Shown here one piece after another: positions 1-8,582 of a DNA stretch of 64,000 bases. This stretch comes from Engelhardtia mirabilis. GTDB lineage: Bacteria > Planctomycetota > UBA1135 > GCA-002686595. The notes below the pieces were generated by a model. That model made no database searches and was not told the origin of the DNA. It was given only the letters and a program-made list of their open reading frames with translations. Location: NCBI GenBank assembly GCA_007751255.1, contig CP036296.1, forward strand, positions 2,170,001-2,234,000. Reading direction: 5' to 3'. How positions within the stretch are numbered: position 1 is the stretch's first letter; every line of letters starts with the position of its first letter. The translations under genes were made by a program, and so were the position numbers.

Positions 1-174
1 AGGCCTATAGGGCTCGCAGCGCGACTGAAATCGCCCTACTGAGCCCTGAACCTGGCTGAGCGCCCGCTGCGCCCCCCGGCTGCTCGCCCCCCGAATCCAC
101 CCATCGCCCGCCCGCCTGAACGCGGTCGGCGCGGACTCGAGTCCCCAACCCCACCCCGCAACAGAATCCTCCTC

Positions 175-1068
175 ATGGCAATCAAGAAGGTCGGCGTGAT
201 CGGCTGTGGCCTCATGGGTCACGGCATCGTCCAAGTCGCCGCACAGTCCGGCTTCGAGGTCGTAGCCCTCGAGTCGACCCAGCCGGCGCTCGACAAGGGC
301 CTGGCCCGCATCGAGAAGAGCTTGGCGAAATTCGCCGAGAAGGCCGTCGAGAAGGGCAAGCAGACCGAGGACCAGGCCAAGGCCTTCGTCGAGGCGGCGC
401 GCGGTCGCATCCTCGGCTCGCTCGACAAGCAGGACCTGGCCGACTGTGACCTCGTGATCGAGGCCATCGTCGAGGACCTGGACGTCAAGAACGCGCTCTT
501 CGCCGAGCTCGGCAAGATCTGCAAGCCCGAGACGATCCTGGCGTCGAACACGTCGTCGTTCCCGATCTCCGAGATGGGGGTCGCCTCCGGGCGCCCCGAG
601 CGCATGGTCGGCCTGCACTTCTTCAACCCGGTGCAACTGATGCGTCTGGTCGAGGTCGTGCGCGGCGAGCAGACGGCTGAAGACGTCTTCGCCCAGGCCA
701 AGGCCTTCGGCGAGGCCGTCGGCAAGACGCCGGTTTCCTGCAAGGACACCCCGGGCTTCGTGGTCAACCGACTGCTTGTGCCGTACATGAGCCAGGCCCT
801 GTTGATGCTCGATCGCGGCGACGCGACCAAGGAAGACATCGACGCGGCCATGCAGTTCGGCTGCGGCTACCCCATGGGCCCGTTGACGCTGACCGACTAC
901 GTCGGGCTCGATACGACCCTGTCGATCCTCGAGGGCTGGGTCGAGCGCTACCCGAACGAGCCCGCATTCGTCATTCCGCAGATCCTCAAGGACAAGGTTG
1001 CGGCCGGGAAACTGGGCCGCAAGTCCGGTGAGGGCTTCTACAAGTGGGAAGGGGACAAGAAGTCATGA
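175..1068 (+). CDS. hbd: 3-hydroxyacyl-CoA (3-hydroxybutyryl-CoA) dehydrogenase
   Basis: NAD-dependent oxidation of 3-hydroxyacyl-CoA to 3-ketoacyl-CoA in the cytoplasm, the third step of beta-oxidation or the butanoate pathway. The 297-residue length is typical of the stand-alone enzyme. The N-terminal Rossmann motif G-C-G-L-M-G is at residues 10-15, SNTSS is near 124-128, the catalytic His is H148 in GLHFFNPV, and the 3HCDH C-terminal domain begins near DTPGFVVNRLL. The TGA stop overlaps the ATG of the next gene (ATGA), so the two are probably translationally coupled. An enoyl-CoA hydratase and a thiolase follow on the same strand, supporting a fatty-acid or butanoate role. The exact chain-length preference cannot be read from the sequence. 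Confidence 0.93.
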   Translation: MAIKKVGVIGCGLMGHGIVQVAAQSGFEVVALESTQPALDKGLARIEKSLAKFAEKAVEKGKQTEDQAKAFVEAARGRILGSLDKQDLADCDLVIEAIVEDLDVKNALFAELGKICKPETILASNTSSFPISEMGVASGRPERMVGLHFFNPVQLMRLVEVVRGEQTAEDVFAQAKAFGEAVGKTPVSCKDTPGFVVNRLLVPYMSQALLMLDRGDATKEDIDAAMQFGCGYPMGPLTLTDYVGLDTTLSILEGWVERYPNEPAFVIPQILKDKVAAGKLGRKSGEGFYKWEGDKKS

Positions 1069-2030
1069 TCGCAACAGCAACCATCGCCGCCCTGGCCAGC
1101 GCCCTTGGGGCCCCCGCGTTCGCCGCTCCGGCCCTCGGAGTCGAACCGACAGCCGTGGCCCAGGAGCAGGCTCCCGTGGTGACCTTCGAGGCACCGACGA
1201 TGTACGTCGCCGGGATGCCCTACGTCGTCGACGTGCGGATCCAGGCCCCGGCCGAGGGCGCGTCGGCCGCGGGCTGGTGGCTCTCGCCCGCCGGCTTCCT
1301 GATCAACGGCGAGCCGGCCCAGCGTCGCGAGAGCGAGGCGCTGATCAAGCTGCCGCCCAACGCCTTGATGAGCCTGAGCTTCGACCTGGGGCCCTTCATC
1401 ACCGCCACCGGCAACTTCGAGTTGTCCTTCGCTCGGGCGGCCTACGAGGGTGGGCCGGTCGCGGTCGACTACTTCGTCGCGGTGCCCACCGAAGGCGAGG
1501 CCAAGGTCGACTTCATGACCATGCCCCTCGAGCAGTTGGACGACTACCAGGTGGTGCTCGAGACCAACCGGGGCACGATGGTCGCCGACTTCTGGCCGGA
1601 GGTCGCGCCCAACCACGTGCGCAACTTCCTCGACCTGTCCTACACGGGCTTCTACGACGGCACGCTGTTCCACCGCGTGATCCCCGGCTTCATGATCCAG
1701 GGTGGCGATCCGTACACCAAGGATCCGAGCAAGTCGCGCCTGTGGGGAACCGGCAATGGTCCGCGGCAGCTTCAGGCCGAGTTCAACGACCGCCAACACG
1801 TGCCCGGCGTGCTCTCGGCGGCGCGCTCGCAGGACCCGAACTCTGCCTCGTCGCAGTTCTTCCTGATGCACGCCCGCTCCACGCACCTCGACGGTCAGTA
1901 CAGCGCCTTCGGGCAACTCACCCGCGGTCTCGAGGTGGTCGACAAGATCGTCAAGTCGCCGCGCAACGGGCAGGATCGCCCCGATCAGCCCCAGCAGCTG
2001 ATCCACGCCATCGTAGTCAAGAAGAGCTGA
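1065..2030 (+). CDS. exported cyclophilin-type peptidyl-prolyl isomerase
   Basis: Cis-trans isomerase of prolyl bonds, predicted to act outside the cytoplasm. The ATG at 1065 overlaps the preceding stop and opens with an Ala-rich hydrophobic signal peptide (MIATATIAALASALGAPAFA). About 130 residues of unassigned beta-rich sequence follow, then a cyclophilin domain from about residue 160 to the end (FHRVIPGFMIQGG, SASSQFFLMHA). Total length is 321 residues, about twice a minimal bacterial cyclophilin. A start 21 bases upstream (1044) is also open but would remove the signal-peptide character. The next gene is a second, cytoplasmic cyclophilin 12 bases downstream, so this looks like a tandem duplication with differing localisation. 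Confidence 0.9.
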   Translation: MIATATIAALASALGAPAFAAPALGVEPTAVAQEQAPVVTFEAPTMYVAGMPYVVDVRIQAPAEGASAAGWWLSPAGFLINGEPAQRRESEALIKLPPNALMSLSFDLGPFITATGNFELSFARAAYEGGPVAVDYFVAVPTEGEAKVDFMTMPLEQLDDYQVVLETNRGTMVADFWPEVAPNHVRNFLDLSYTGFYDGTLFHRVIPGFMIQGGDPYTKDPSKSRLWGTGNGPRQLQAEFNDRQHVPGVLSAARSQDPNSASSQFFLMHARSTHLDGQYSAFGQLTRGLEVVDKIVKSPRNGQDRPDQPQQLIHAIVVKKS

Positions 2031-2042
2031 ACGGAGAACCAA

Positions 2043-2534
2043 ATGGGAAACTACGACGACGTGACCGCGGTGCTCGACACGACCGCCGGCGAGATGAAGC
2101 TCGAGTTCTTCGAGGACAAGGCCCCGGGCCACGTGAAGAATTTCGTCGAGCTGGCTGAGAAGGGCTTCTACGACGGCACGATCTTCCACCGCGTGATCCC
2201 CGGCTTCATGATCCAGGGCGGTTGCCCCGAGGGCTCGGGCCGCGGCGGCCCCGGCTACCAGATCAAGGCCGAATTCAACGACGTGCCGCACACCCGCGGC
2301 GTGCTGTCGATGGCTCGCTCCCAGAGCCCCGACTCGGCGGGCAGCCAGTTCTTCATCTGCCACGGCGACGCCGGCTTCCTCGACCGCCAGTACACGGCCT
2401 TCGGGCGTCTGGTGGAGGGGGACGACACCCTCGACGCGATCGCCCAGGGCGAGACCTTGCCCGGCGGAGAGAAGTCGAGCCCCAAGAACCCGGTCAAGAT
2501 CAACTCGGTTCGCATCGAGCGCTCACAGGGTTGA
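2043..2534 (+). CDS. cytoplasmic cyclophilin-type peptidyl-prolyl isomerase
   Basis: 163-residue single-domain cyclophilin without a signal peptide, hence predicted cytoplasmic (PpiB-like). Diagnostic motifs include FHRVIPGFMIQGG near residue 55, AGSQFFICHGD near 100-110 and FGRLVEG near 122. An AACGGAGAACC Shine-Dalgarno region lies just upstream of the ATG. It is closely related to the cyclophilin half of the preceding gene. Both lie between beta-oxidation genes, which is not a standard functional pairing and may simply be co-transcription. Confidence 0.93.
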   Translation: MGNYDDVTAVLDTTAGEMKLEFFEDKAPGHVKNFVELAEKGFYDGTIFHRVIPGFMIQGGCPEGSGRGGPGYQIKAEFNDVPHTRGVLSMARSQSPDSAGSQFFICHGDAGFLDRQYTAFGRLVEGDDTLDAIAQGETLPGGEKSSPKNPVKINSVRIERSQG

Positions 2535-2736
2535 GTTTGACTGGACTGGGCCCGACTGGATCGGGCCCGACTGGGCCGAGCAACGAGTCGCCTCGAGGTC
2601 GTCGCTACCTGGCACGAGCCGCCGCAACGGGCGCGCCCGGCCGACGGTAGTGGCGGCCACCCGGCGCGCCGCCCCGCGGCCGCTCGGGACCCCCTCGATC
2701 CAACCACCGCACCCCGCATCCCGATCCGAGATCAAA

Positions 2737-3519
2737 GTGAGCTACGAGAACATCCTGCTGGAGGCCGCAGAGGGCATGGCGACGGTGACGATCAACCGTC
2801 CCGACAAGATGAACGCCCTGAACGACGCCACGCTCCACGAGCTGGCCCACGCCTTCGACGCCGTCAAGGCTGACGACGACGTGCGCGCGATGATCCTGAC
2901 GGGCTCCGGTGACAAGGCCTTCGTGGCTGGCGCCGACATCAACGAGCTGGCGAAGATGAAGCCCCTGGGCGCCAAGGACCTGGCCTTCTTCGGCCAGAAT
3001 GTCCTGAGCCGCCTGGAGACCATGGGCAAGCCGACCATCGCAATGGTCAACGGCTTCGCCCTCGGCGGCGGGCTCGAGCTGGCCCTGGCCTGCACCCTGC
3101 GGACGGCTTCCACGTCGGCGCGGGTCGGCCTGCCGGAAGTGAGCCTGGGGATCATCCCCGGCTACGGCGGCAGCCAGCGCCTGGCGCGCATCGCCGGGCC
3201 CGGTGTGGCTCGCGAGTGGATCCTGACCGGCGACATGTTCGGTGCGGAGGAGGCCCACCGCGTGGGCGTGGTCAACCGCCTGTTCGCGCCCGAAGAGCTG
3301 CTCGAGGGCACGCACAAGATGGTCAAGACGATCCTCTCGCGCGGTCCGATCGCGGTGCGCCTGGCCCTCGAGGCCATCCGTCGCGGTACCAACATGAGCC
3401 AGGCCGAGGGCGAGTTGATCGAGACCGACATGTTCGCTCTGGCGGCGACCACGCAGGACATGCAGGAGGGCATGACCGCCTTCCTCGAGAAGCGTCGCCC
3501 CGAGTTCAAGAACAACTGA
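2737..3519 (+). CDS. enoyl-CoA hydratase/isomerase (crotonase family)
   Basis: Hydrates trans-2-enoyl-CoA to 3-hydroxyacyl-CoA. I place the start at GTG 2737 (V-S-Y-E-N-I), giving the usual 260 residues. The longer open frame from 2650 adds 29 Pro/Arg-rich residues absent from the family. Crotonase signatures are visible: AFVAGADINELA forms the first oxyanion-hole loop, GFALGGGLELALAC the second, and GLPEVSLGIIPGYGGSQRLAR carries the catalytic Glu. The next gene is a thiolase and the upstream gene a 3-hydroxyacyl-CoA dehydrogenase, so the three catalyse successive steps. Confidence 0.92.
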   Translation: MSYENILLEAAEGMATVTINRPDKMNALNDATLHELAHAFDAVKADDDVRAMILTGSGDKAFVAGADINELAKMKPLGAKDLAFFGQNVLSRLETMGKPTIAMVNGFALGGGLELALACTLRTASTSARVGLPEVSLGIIPGYGGSQRLARIAGPGVAREWILTGDMFGAEEAHRVGVVNRLFAPEELLEGTHKMVKTILSRGPIAVRLALEAIRRGTNMSQAEGELIETDMFALAATTQDMQEGMTAFLEKRRPEFKNN

Positions 3520-3549
3520 TCCCGCCAGGGACCTGAAGACCAAAGACCC

Positions 3550-4755
3550 ATGAGCAAATCAATCGTCCTCGTCGGCGGCGCTCGCACGGCCATGTGTGAG
3601 TACAGCGGCACCCCCAAGTTCGGCAAGTTCAAGGACGTGTCGGCCATCGACCTGGGCGCCCACGCGGCCAAGGCGGCCCTGGAGCGTGCCAAGGTCGGCG
3701 CGGACACGGTCGACCACGTGGTCATCGGCAACGCGCTGCAGACCTCGAACGACGCCATCTACGGCGCGCGTCACGTGGGCCTGAAGGCCGGCACGCCCCA
3801 CGGGGTCCCGGCCCTGACCGTCAACCGCCTGTGCGGGTCCGGTATCCAGTCGCTGATCAACGGCGCGCAGATGATTGCCCTGGGCGAGGCCACCACGGTC
3901 CTCGCCGGCGGCATGGAGAACATGAGCCAGGCGCCCTACGTGCTGCACGGTGCGCGCCAGGGCTTCCCCTTCGGCACCGCGCCGCAGATGGAAGACCTGC
4001 TCTTCGCCAGCCTGCAGGACCCGTTCTGCGGGCTCTACATGGCGCAGACGGCCGAGAAGGTCGCCAAGCGCCTGGGCATCAGCCGCGAGGAGCAGGACGC
4101 CTACGCCCTGCGTAGCCACCAGCTCGGCGCAGCGGCGGTGAGCGAGGGTCGCTTCGCTGAGGAGATCGCGCCGTACACGATCCAGACCCGCAAGGGCGAC
4201 GTGGTCGTCGACACCGACGATCACATCCGGCCCGACACCACCCTCGAGGGCCTGGGCCAATTGCGCGCGGCCTTCGGCAAGGACGGCACGGTCACCGCGG
4301 GCAACGCCAGCGGCATCGTCGACGGAGCCGCCGCCGTGGTGATGACCACCGCCGATCGCGCTGCTGCCGACAAGTTGGACGTCTTCGCCCGCGTGCTCTC
4401 CTACGCCACGGTCGGCGTGGACCCCTCGGAAATGGGCATCGGCCCTGTTCCGGCCATACGCGCCTGCCTCGACCGGGCCGGCGTGGCCCTGGGTGACGTG
4501 GATCGGATCGAGATCAACGAGGCCTTCTCCGCCCAGTACCTGGGCTGTGAGAAGGAGCTCGAGCTCGACCGCGACAAGGTCAACGTCAACGGCGGCGCGA
4601 TCAGCCTCGGGCACCCCCTGGGCGCGACCGGCAGCCGCCTGATCCTGACCCTGATGTACGAGCTGCGCCGCTCGGGCAAGCGCTACGGCGTGGCCAGCGC
4701 CTGCATCGGTGGCGGTCAGGGCATCGCGATGCTGATCGAGAACCCCGACGCCTGA
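3550..4755 (+). CDS. acetyl-CoA C-acyltransferase (thiolase)
   Basis: Thiolytic cleavage of 3-ketoacyl-CoA, or condensation of two acetyl-CoA. The 401-residue length is standard. The nucleophilic Cys is C95 in NRLCGSGIQS, the catalytic His lies in GGAISLGHPLGATGSR, and the second Cys is in CIGGGQGIAM near the C-terminus. It lies 30 bases after the enoyl-CoA hydratase and completes a dehydrogenase-hydratase-thiolase set. No acyl-CoA dehydrogenase is present in this window. Degradative versus biosynthetic direction cannot be settled from sequence alone. Confidence 0.94.
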   Translation: MSKSIVLVGGARTAMCEYSGTPKFGKFKDVSAIDLGAHAAKAALERAKVGADTVDHVVIGNALQTSNDAIYGARHVGLKAGTPHGVPALTVNRLCGSGIQSLINGAQMIALGEATTVLAGGMENMSQAPYVLHGARQGFPFGTAPQMEDLLFASLQDPFCGLYMAQTAEKVAKRLGISREEQDAYALRSHQLGAAAVSEGRFAEEIAPYTIQTRKGDVVVDTDDHIRPDTTLEGLGQLRAAFGKDGTVTAGNASGIVDGAAAVVMTTADRAAADKLDVFARVLSYATVGVDPSEMGIGPVPAIRACLDRAGVALGDVDRIEINEAFSAQYLGCEKELELDRDKVNVNGGAISLGHPLGATGSRLILTLMYELRRSGKRYGVASACIGGGQGIAMLIENPDA

Positions 4756-4852
4756 GACGCGAAGCGACGCGATTCCAAACGTCGACCGGAAGGTCGGCGG
4801 TGTCCGCAGCGCCGGGAGCCGCGTGCTCCCCGGCGGAAGGTTTGACCCCTCC

Positions 4853-6862
4853 GTGAACTCTCTGATCCACACCCACGACGACGGCTCTCGGGTCGTGAAG
4901 CTCGACCCCGACCACAGGGTTCTGTTCCTGTTCAAGGACCTCGAGCAGATCCGCCGTCAGCTCCGCGGCGAGGTCGCCTTCCGCATGGCGGACATCGACC
5001 CCGCGGACCTCCTGGACGACATCAACACCGACGTGATGACGCCCGCGTGGGTCTGCTTCCGGCACAAGCCCGAGGACATCGCCCTGGACGCCTACGCGGG
5101 TCTCCTGGATGACTCCGGCGAGCGGGTCTTCGGGACCCGGGCGCTGATGGATGGCGGCTTCAAGGCGATCGTGTCCGGTCAGCGCAAGGGCACCGGGTCC
5201 AGCCGCGAGACGGCGGTTCAGTGCGAGAAGTGGTCGGGCATCGAAGCGGTCTTCGCCTCGTCGTTCGCGCCGATCCACGAGCGCAACAACCTCAATCTGG
5301 GCCAGCTGCTGGGTGGCCACGAGTTGATCGTGCGGCTGCAGGCCGGCGAAGCAGTGCCCCTGGCGGAGTTCACCGGGGAGTACGACCCGGTCACGCGCAC
5401 GATCGTGGAGGCGGGCGGCCTGTTCGCCTTCGCGGCCAAGTACGAGGCGGGCGAGGCGACGGTTCCGCTGCCCGACACCGCCCGCCGCCCGATGACCATC
5501 GCGGAGAAGATCATCGCTCGGCACCTCGTTGGCGCCGATGCTGCCGCGGAGCGCTTCGTCGCCCCCGGCGACGCCTGCCTGGTCAGGGTGGACGGCGGCT
5601 ACAGCCACGAGTTCACCACGGCCCAAGTGCACTACTTCCTGCAGTCCGAGTACGGCGACGACTACGGCATCCCCGACGCCTCCAAGTTCGCGGTCTTCGA
5701 GGATCACCTGCTCTACGCCGACGGCGTGGCGCGCATGGCGCCCTTCGCGCCCCAGATCCAGACCCTGCGCGACCTGCAGCTCGAGTTCCAGCGCCACACC
5801 AAGGTGCGCGACTACTCGGCGAAGGATGGCGTCAGCCCGGGTATCTGCCACCAGGTGGCTCGCGAGCACTTCGTGGACCCGGGGGACTTCATCCAGGCCA
5901 CCGACAGCCACACCTGCATGGGCGGTGGCAACAACGCCCTGACCTACGGCGTGGGCGCGACCGAGTACGCGGGCCTGATCTACTCGGGCTTCACCTTCGT
6001 GCAGGTGCCGGAGTCGATCCGCTTCGAGCTGGTCGGCGCCCTGCGCCCGGGTTGTACCGCCAAGGACGTGATCCTCCACATCCTGCGGACCCACGCGGTG
6101 GCAGAGGAGACCCTCGACCGCTCGATGGAGTTCGGCGGTCCCGGGCTGGCCTCGCTCGACATGGACGAGCGTGCCACCCTGACCAACATGGCCACCGAGT
6201 GCACCGCGAAGACGGGCATCTGCGAGGGCGACCGGATCACGGCGCAGTGGTTGGCCGCGCGGCGCCCGGGCCAGACCATCGAGCAGATCGAGGCCAGCTT
6301 CGTCAGCGCCGACGAAGGCGCGACCTACGACGGCGGCGTGCACACCATCGATCTCTCGACGATTGAGCCGATGGTGGCCGAGCCCGGCGACCCGACCTAC
6401 GGGAAGAACATCGAGGACCTGGGCGAAGTCGCGATCGACATCGCCTACGGCGGTTCCTGCACCGCGGGCAAGGAGCGCGACCTGGACTTCTACGCCGAGG
6501 TGCTCGCCGAGGCCCTGGACGCCGGTGCGCGCATCGCCCCCGGCGTGCGGATGTTCATCCAGTACGGCAGCGAGAGTGTCCGCGACTACGCCCGCGCCAA
6601 GGGCTACGTGGAGATCTTCGAACGCGCCGGTGTCACGGTGATCGACCCAGGCTGTGGAGCCTGCATCGGCTGCGGACCGGGCGTCTCCGACGACGCCGAG
6701 CAGGTCACCGTGAGCGCAATCAACCGCAACTTCCGAGGCCGCAGCGGCCCCGGGAAGCTGTACCTGGCTTCACCTCTGACGGTCGCGGCCAGCGCCGTGG
6801 TCGGACGCATCGCGGCTTACCGGCGCGGCATGTTCGCCGCCCACGCGACCGGAGTCTCCTGA
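4853..6862 (+). CDS. aconitase/isopropylmalate-dehydratase family protein with N-terminal swivel domain
   Basis: 4Fe-4S hydro-lyase of the aconitase superfamily with both halves on one chain. The swivel (LeuD-like) domain comes first, with DINTDVMTPAW and the substrate-binding KGTGSSRETA near residue 126 (counted from 4823). The catalytic LeuC-like domain follows, with TDSHTCMGGGNN near 360. The cluster Cys are 546 (GGSCT), 611 and 614 (PGCGACIGC). This order is the reverse of classical aconitase, where the swivel is C-terminal. GTG 4853 has GGCGGAAGG about 12 bases upstream; GTG 4823 is an alternative adding 10 residues. A LeuB-like dehydrogenase lies 92 bases downstream, favouring isopropylmalate isomerase, though aconitase or homoaconitase activity is possible. 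Confidence 0.85.
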   Translation: MNSLIHTHDDGSRVVKLDPDHRVLFLFKDLEQIRRQLRGEVAFRMADIDPADLLDDINTDVMTPAWVCFRHKPEDIALDAYAGLLDDSGERVFGTRALMDGGFKAIVSGQRKGTGSSRETAVQCEKWSGIEAVFASSFAPIHERNNLNLGQLLGGHELIVRLQAGEAVPLAEFTGEYDPVTRTIVEAGGLFAFAAKYEAGEATVPLPDTARRPMTIAEKIIARHLVGADAAAERFVAPGDACLVRVDGGYSHEFTTAQVHYFLQSEYGDDYGIPDASKFAVFEDHLLYADGVARMAPFAPQIQTLRDLQLEFQRHTKVRDYSAKDGVSPGICHQVAREHFVDPGDFIQATDSHTCMGGGNNALTYGVGATEYAGLIYSGFTFVQVPESIRFELVGALRPGCTAKDVILHILRTHAVAEETLDRSMEFGGPGLASLDMDERATLTNMATECTAKTGICEGDRITAQWLAARRPGQTIEQIEASFVSADEGATYDGGVHTIDLSTIEPMVAEPGDPTYGKNIEDLGEVAIDIAYGGSCTAGKERDLDFYAEVLAEALDAGARIAPGVRMFIQYGSESVRDYARAKGYVEIFERAGVTVIDPGCGACIGCGPGVSDDAEQVTVSAINRNFRGRSGPGKLYLASPLTVAASAVVGRIAAYRRGMFAAHATGVS

Positions 6863-6954
6863 CTCGAGCCCCGCTCGAGTTTCCAACAGAACACCCCCCA
6901 CCCGGATCGTCGGAGACGCATCTTCGCGCGCCCGTCAGGATCCCCCCAAGACCC

Positions 6955-8019
6955 ATGAAGCAGTACGACATCGCGTCCATCGGTGGTGATGGCATCGGCC
7001 CCGAGGTGACGGCCCAGGCCATGCGGATCCTCGACGCGGCAGCCGAGCAATTCGGCTTCTCGCTGAAGATCCAGGATTACCCCCTGGGGACCGACTACTA
7101 CCTTGCGAACAACGAGATCTTCCCCAGCTCGATCTTCGAGGAGTGCAAGCAGCAGCACGCGATCTTCCTCGGGGCGATCGGCGATCCGCGCGTGCCCGTG
7201 GGCATGATCGAGTTCGGCATCATCGCCAAGCTGCGCTTCGAGCTGGACCTCTACATCAACCTGCGTCCGGTCAAGCTTTACGACGCGCGGCTGTGCCCGC
7301 TCAAGGACAAGACGCCGGAGGACATCGACATGTTGATCGTGCGTGAGAACACCGAGGGTGCCTACTCGGGCATGCACGGTTTCGCGCACAAGGGGCAGCC
7401 GCTCGAGGTCGCGACCCAGACCATGGTCTACACCCGCGAGGGGGTCGAGCGTGCGGTGCGCTACGCCTTCGAGCTGACCAAGACGCGGGCCGAGCGCAAG
7501 GTGACCCTGGTCGACAAGGCCAACGCCATCCGCGCCCAGGACATCTGGACCCGCACCTTCGCCGAGGTGGCGGCCGAGTACCCGGACGTGGCCACCGACC
7601 ACGCCTACGTGGACGCCGCCTGCATGTGGATGATCAAGAACCCCGAGTGGTTCGACGTGATCGTGACCCCCAACCTGTTCGGCGACATCATCACCGACCT
7701 GGGCGCCAGCTTGCAGGGCGGCATGGGCATCGCGGCCAGCGGCAACATCCACCCGGGTCAGGTCAGCCTGTTCGAGCCGATCCACGGCTCCGCGCCCAAG
7801 CATGCAGGCAAGAACGTGGCCTCGCCGGTGGCGGCGATCATGGCCGCTTCGATGTTGCTGGACTACGTCGGCGAGAAGGAAGCTGGCGCCGCGATCGAGA
7901 CCGCCATCGTGGACCTGGTTCGCGACGGCAGTATCCGCGGCGTCTCGACCGCCATGCACCGCACCGACGAGGTCGGGGACATGGTGCTCGAGCGCATGCG
8001 CTCGACCGCGGGTGTCTGA
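6955..8019 (+). CDS. isocitrate/isopropylmalate dehydrogenase family (LeuB-like)
   Basis: NAD(P)-dependent beta-decarboxylating dehydrogenase of 354 residues. Family motifs are GGDGIGPEV at the N-terminus, [13 protein letters not shown] carrying the substrate-binding Arg, [12 protein letters not shown], the metal-binding [19 protein letters not shown], and [15 protein letters not shown] near the C-terminus. The length and the NLRPVKL loop fit 3-isopropylmalate dehydrogenase best. Isocitrate, homoisocitrate or tartrate dehydrogenases share the fold. Its partner upstream is the fused LeuCD-like protein, so the pair could perform consecutive leucine-pathway steps. A strong hairpin follows at 8058-8092. 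Confidence 0.85.
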   Translation: MKQYDIASIGGDGIGPEVTAQAMRILDAAAEQFGFSLKIQDYPLGTDYYLANNEIFPSSIFEECKQQHAIFLGAIGDPRVPVGMIEFGIIAKLRFELDLYINLRPVKLYDARLCPLKDKTPEDIDMLIVRENTEGAYSGMHGFAHKGQPLEVATQTMVYTREGVERAVRYAFELTKTRAERKVTLVDKANAIRAQDIWTRTFAEVAAEYPDVATDHAYVDAACMWMIKNPEWFDVIVTPNLFGDIITDLGASLQGGMGIAASGNIHPGQVSLFEPIHGSAPKHAGKNVASPVAAIMAASMLLDYVGEKEAGAAIETAIVDLVRDGSIRGVSTAMHRTDEVGDMVLERMRSTAGV

Positions 8020-8057
8020 CCGCGACGAGACCGAGCCAGGTGAGGCCTGGCGGTGAA

Positions 8058-8092
8058 GGGACCCGGGGTGATCTGCGATCGCCCCGGGCCCC
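8058..8092 (+). terminator. intrinsic terminator-like hairpin after the leuB-like gene
   Basis: The left arm GGGACCCGGGGTGATC (8058-8073) and right arm GATCGCCCCGGGCCCC (8077-8092) form a 16-bp stem around a 3-base TGC loop, with only two non-Watson-Crick positions. It is followed by CTTACC rather than a T-run. It sits 38 bases after the dehydrogenase stop and 14 bases before the next ATG. It could end the upstream operon or affect translation of the VOC gene. Confidence 0.6.
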
Positions 8093-8105
8093 TTACCATT
8101 GGCCC

Positions 8106-8543
8106 ATGTCCGCCTCCGAACCCCTGCCCGGGGCCAGGTTCCACCTGGCCTTCCCGGTCGACGACCTGGCCGCGGCCGAAGCCTTCTACGCCGTGCTGCT
8201 CGGGTGCCCGATCGGTCGGCGCTCACAGGCCTGGATCGACTTCGACCTGGGCGGGAACCAGCTCACCGCCCACTTGGTGAGTGGGACGGAGCAGGGCGTG
8301 GGCAGCAACCCGGTCGATGGAGACCAGGTGCCGGTGCGCCATTTCGGCTTGGTGCTCCCATGGGAAGTCTGGGAGGCCCTGGCCGAGCGCTTGGCCGCCG
8401 CGGGCGCCGCCTTCCAGATCTCACCCCGCGTGCGCTTCGTCGGTGAAGTGGGGGAGCAGGGGACGTTCTTCATCCACGATCCCGCCGGCAACGCGCTCGA
8501 GTTCAAGGCCTTCCGCGACCCGCGACGGCTCTTCGCCCGCTGA
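8106..8543 (+). CDS. VOC/glyoxalase-fold protein
   Basis: 145-residue single VOC domain of the glyoxalase/bleomycin-resistance superfamily. FHLAFPVDDLAAAEAFYAVL is the opening beta-alpha unit, and FIHDPAGNALEFKAF is the closing metal-site strand with the terminal Glu. Full-length homologues of this small type are often annotated as glyoxalases or lactoylglutathione-lyase-like, but the substrate is unknown. The ATG at 8106 lies just after a terminator hairpin, so the gene may have its own promoter. It is convergent with the PP2C gene. Confidence 0.8.
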   Translation: MSASEPLPGARFHLAFPVDDLAAAEAFYAVLLGCPIGRRSQAWIDFDLGGNQLTAHLVSGTEQGVGSNPVDGDQVPVRHFGLVLPWEVWEALAERLAAAGAAFQISPRVRFVGEVGEQGTFFIHDPAGNALEFKAFRDPRRLFAR

Positions 8544-8582
8544 GTTGGCCCGCGAGCCGCTCGCCTGGTGGTGCGACCTCGG

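Noticed and set aside
1-174. Start of the window as part of an upstream gene
   Set aside because: No frame with coding character was found in these bases.
2535-2736. GACTGGGCCC repeats as a regulatory array
   Set aside because: Only a few imperfect short repeats in the gap before the hydratase; too little for a claim.
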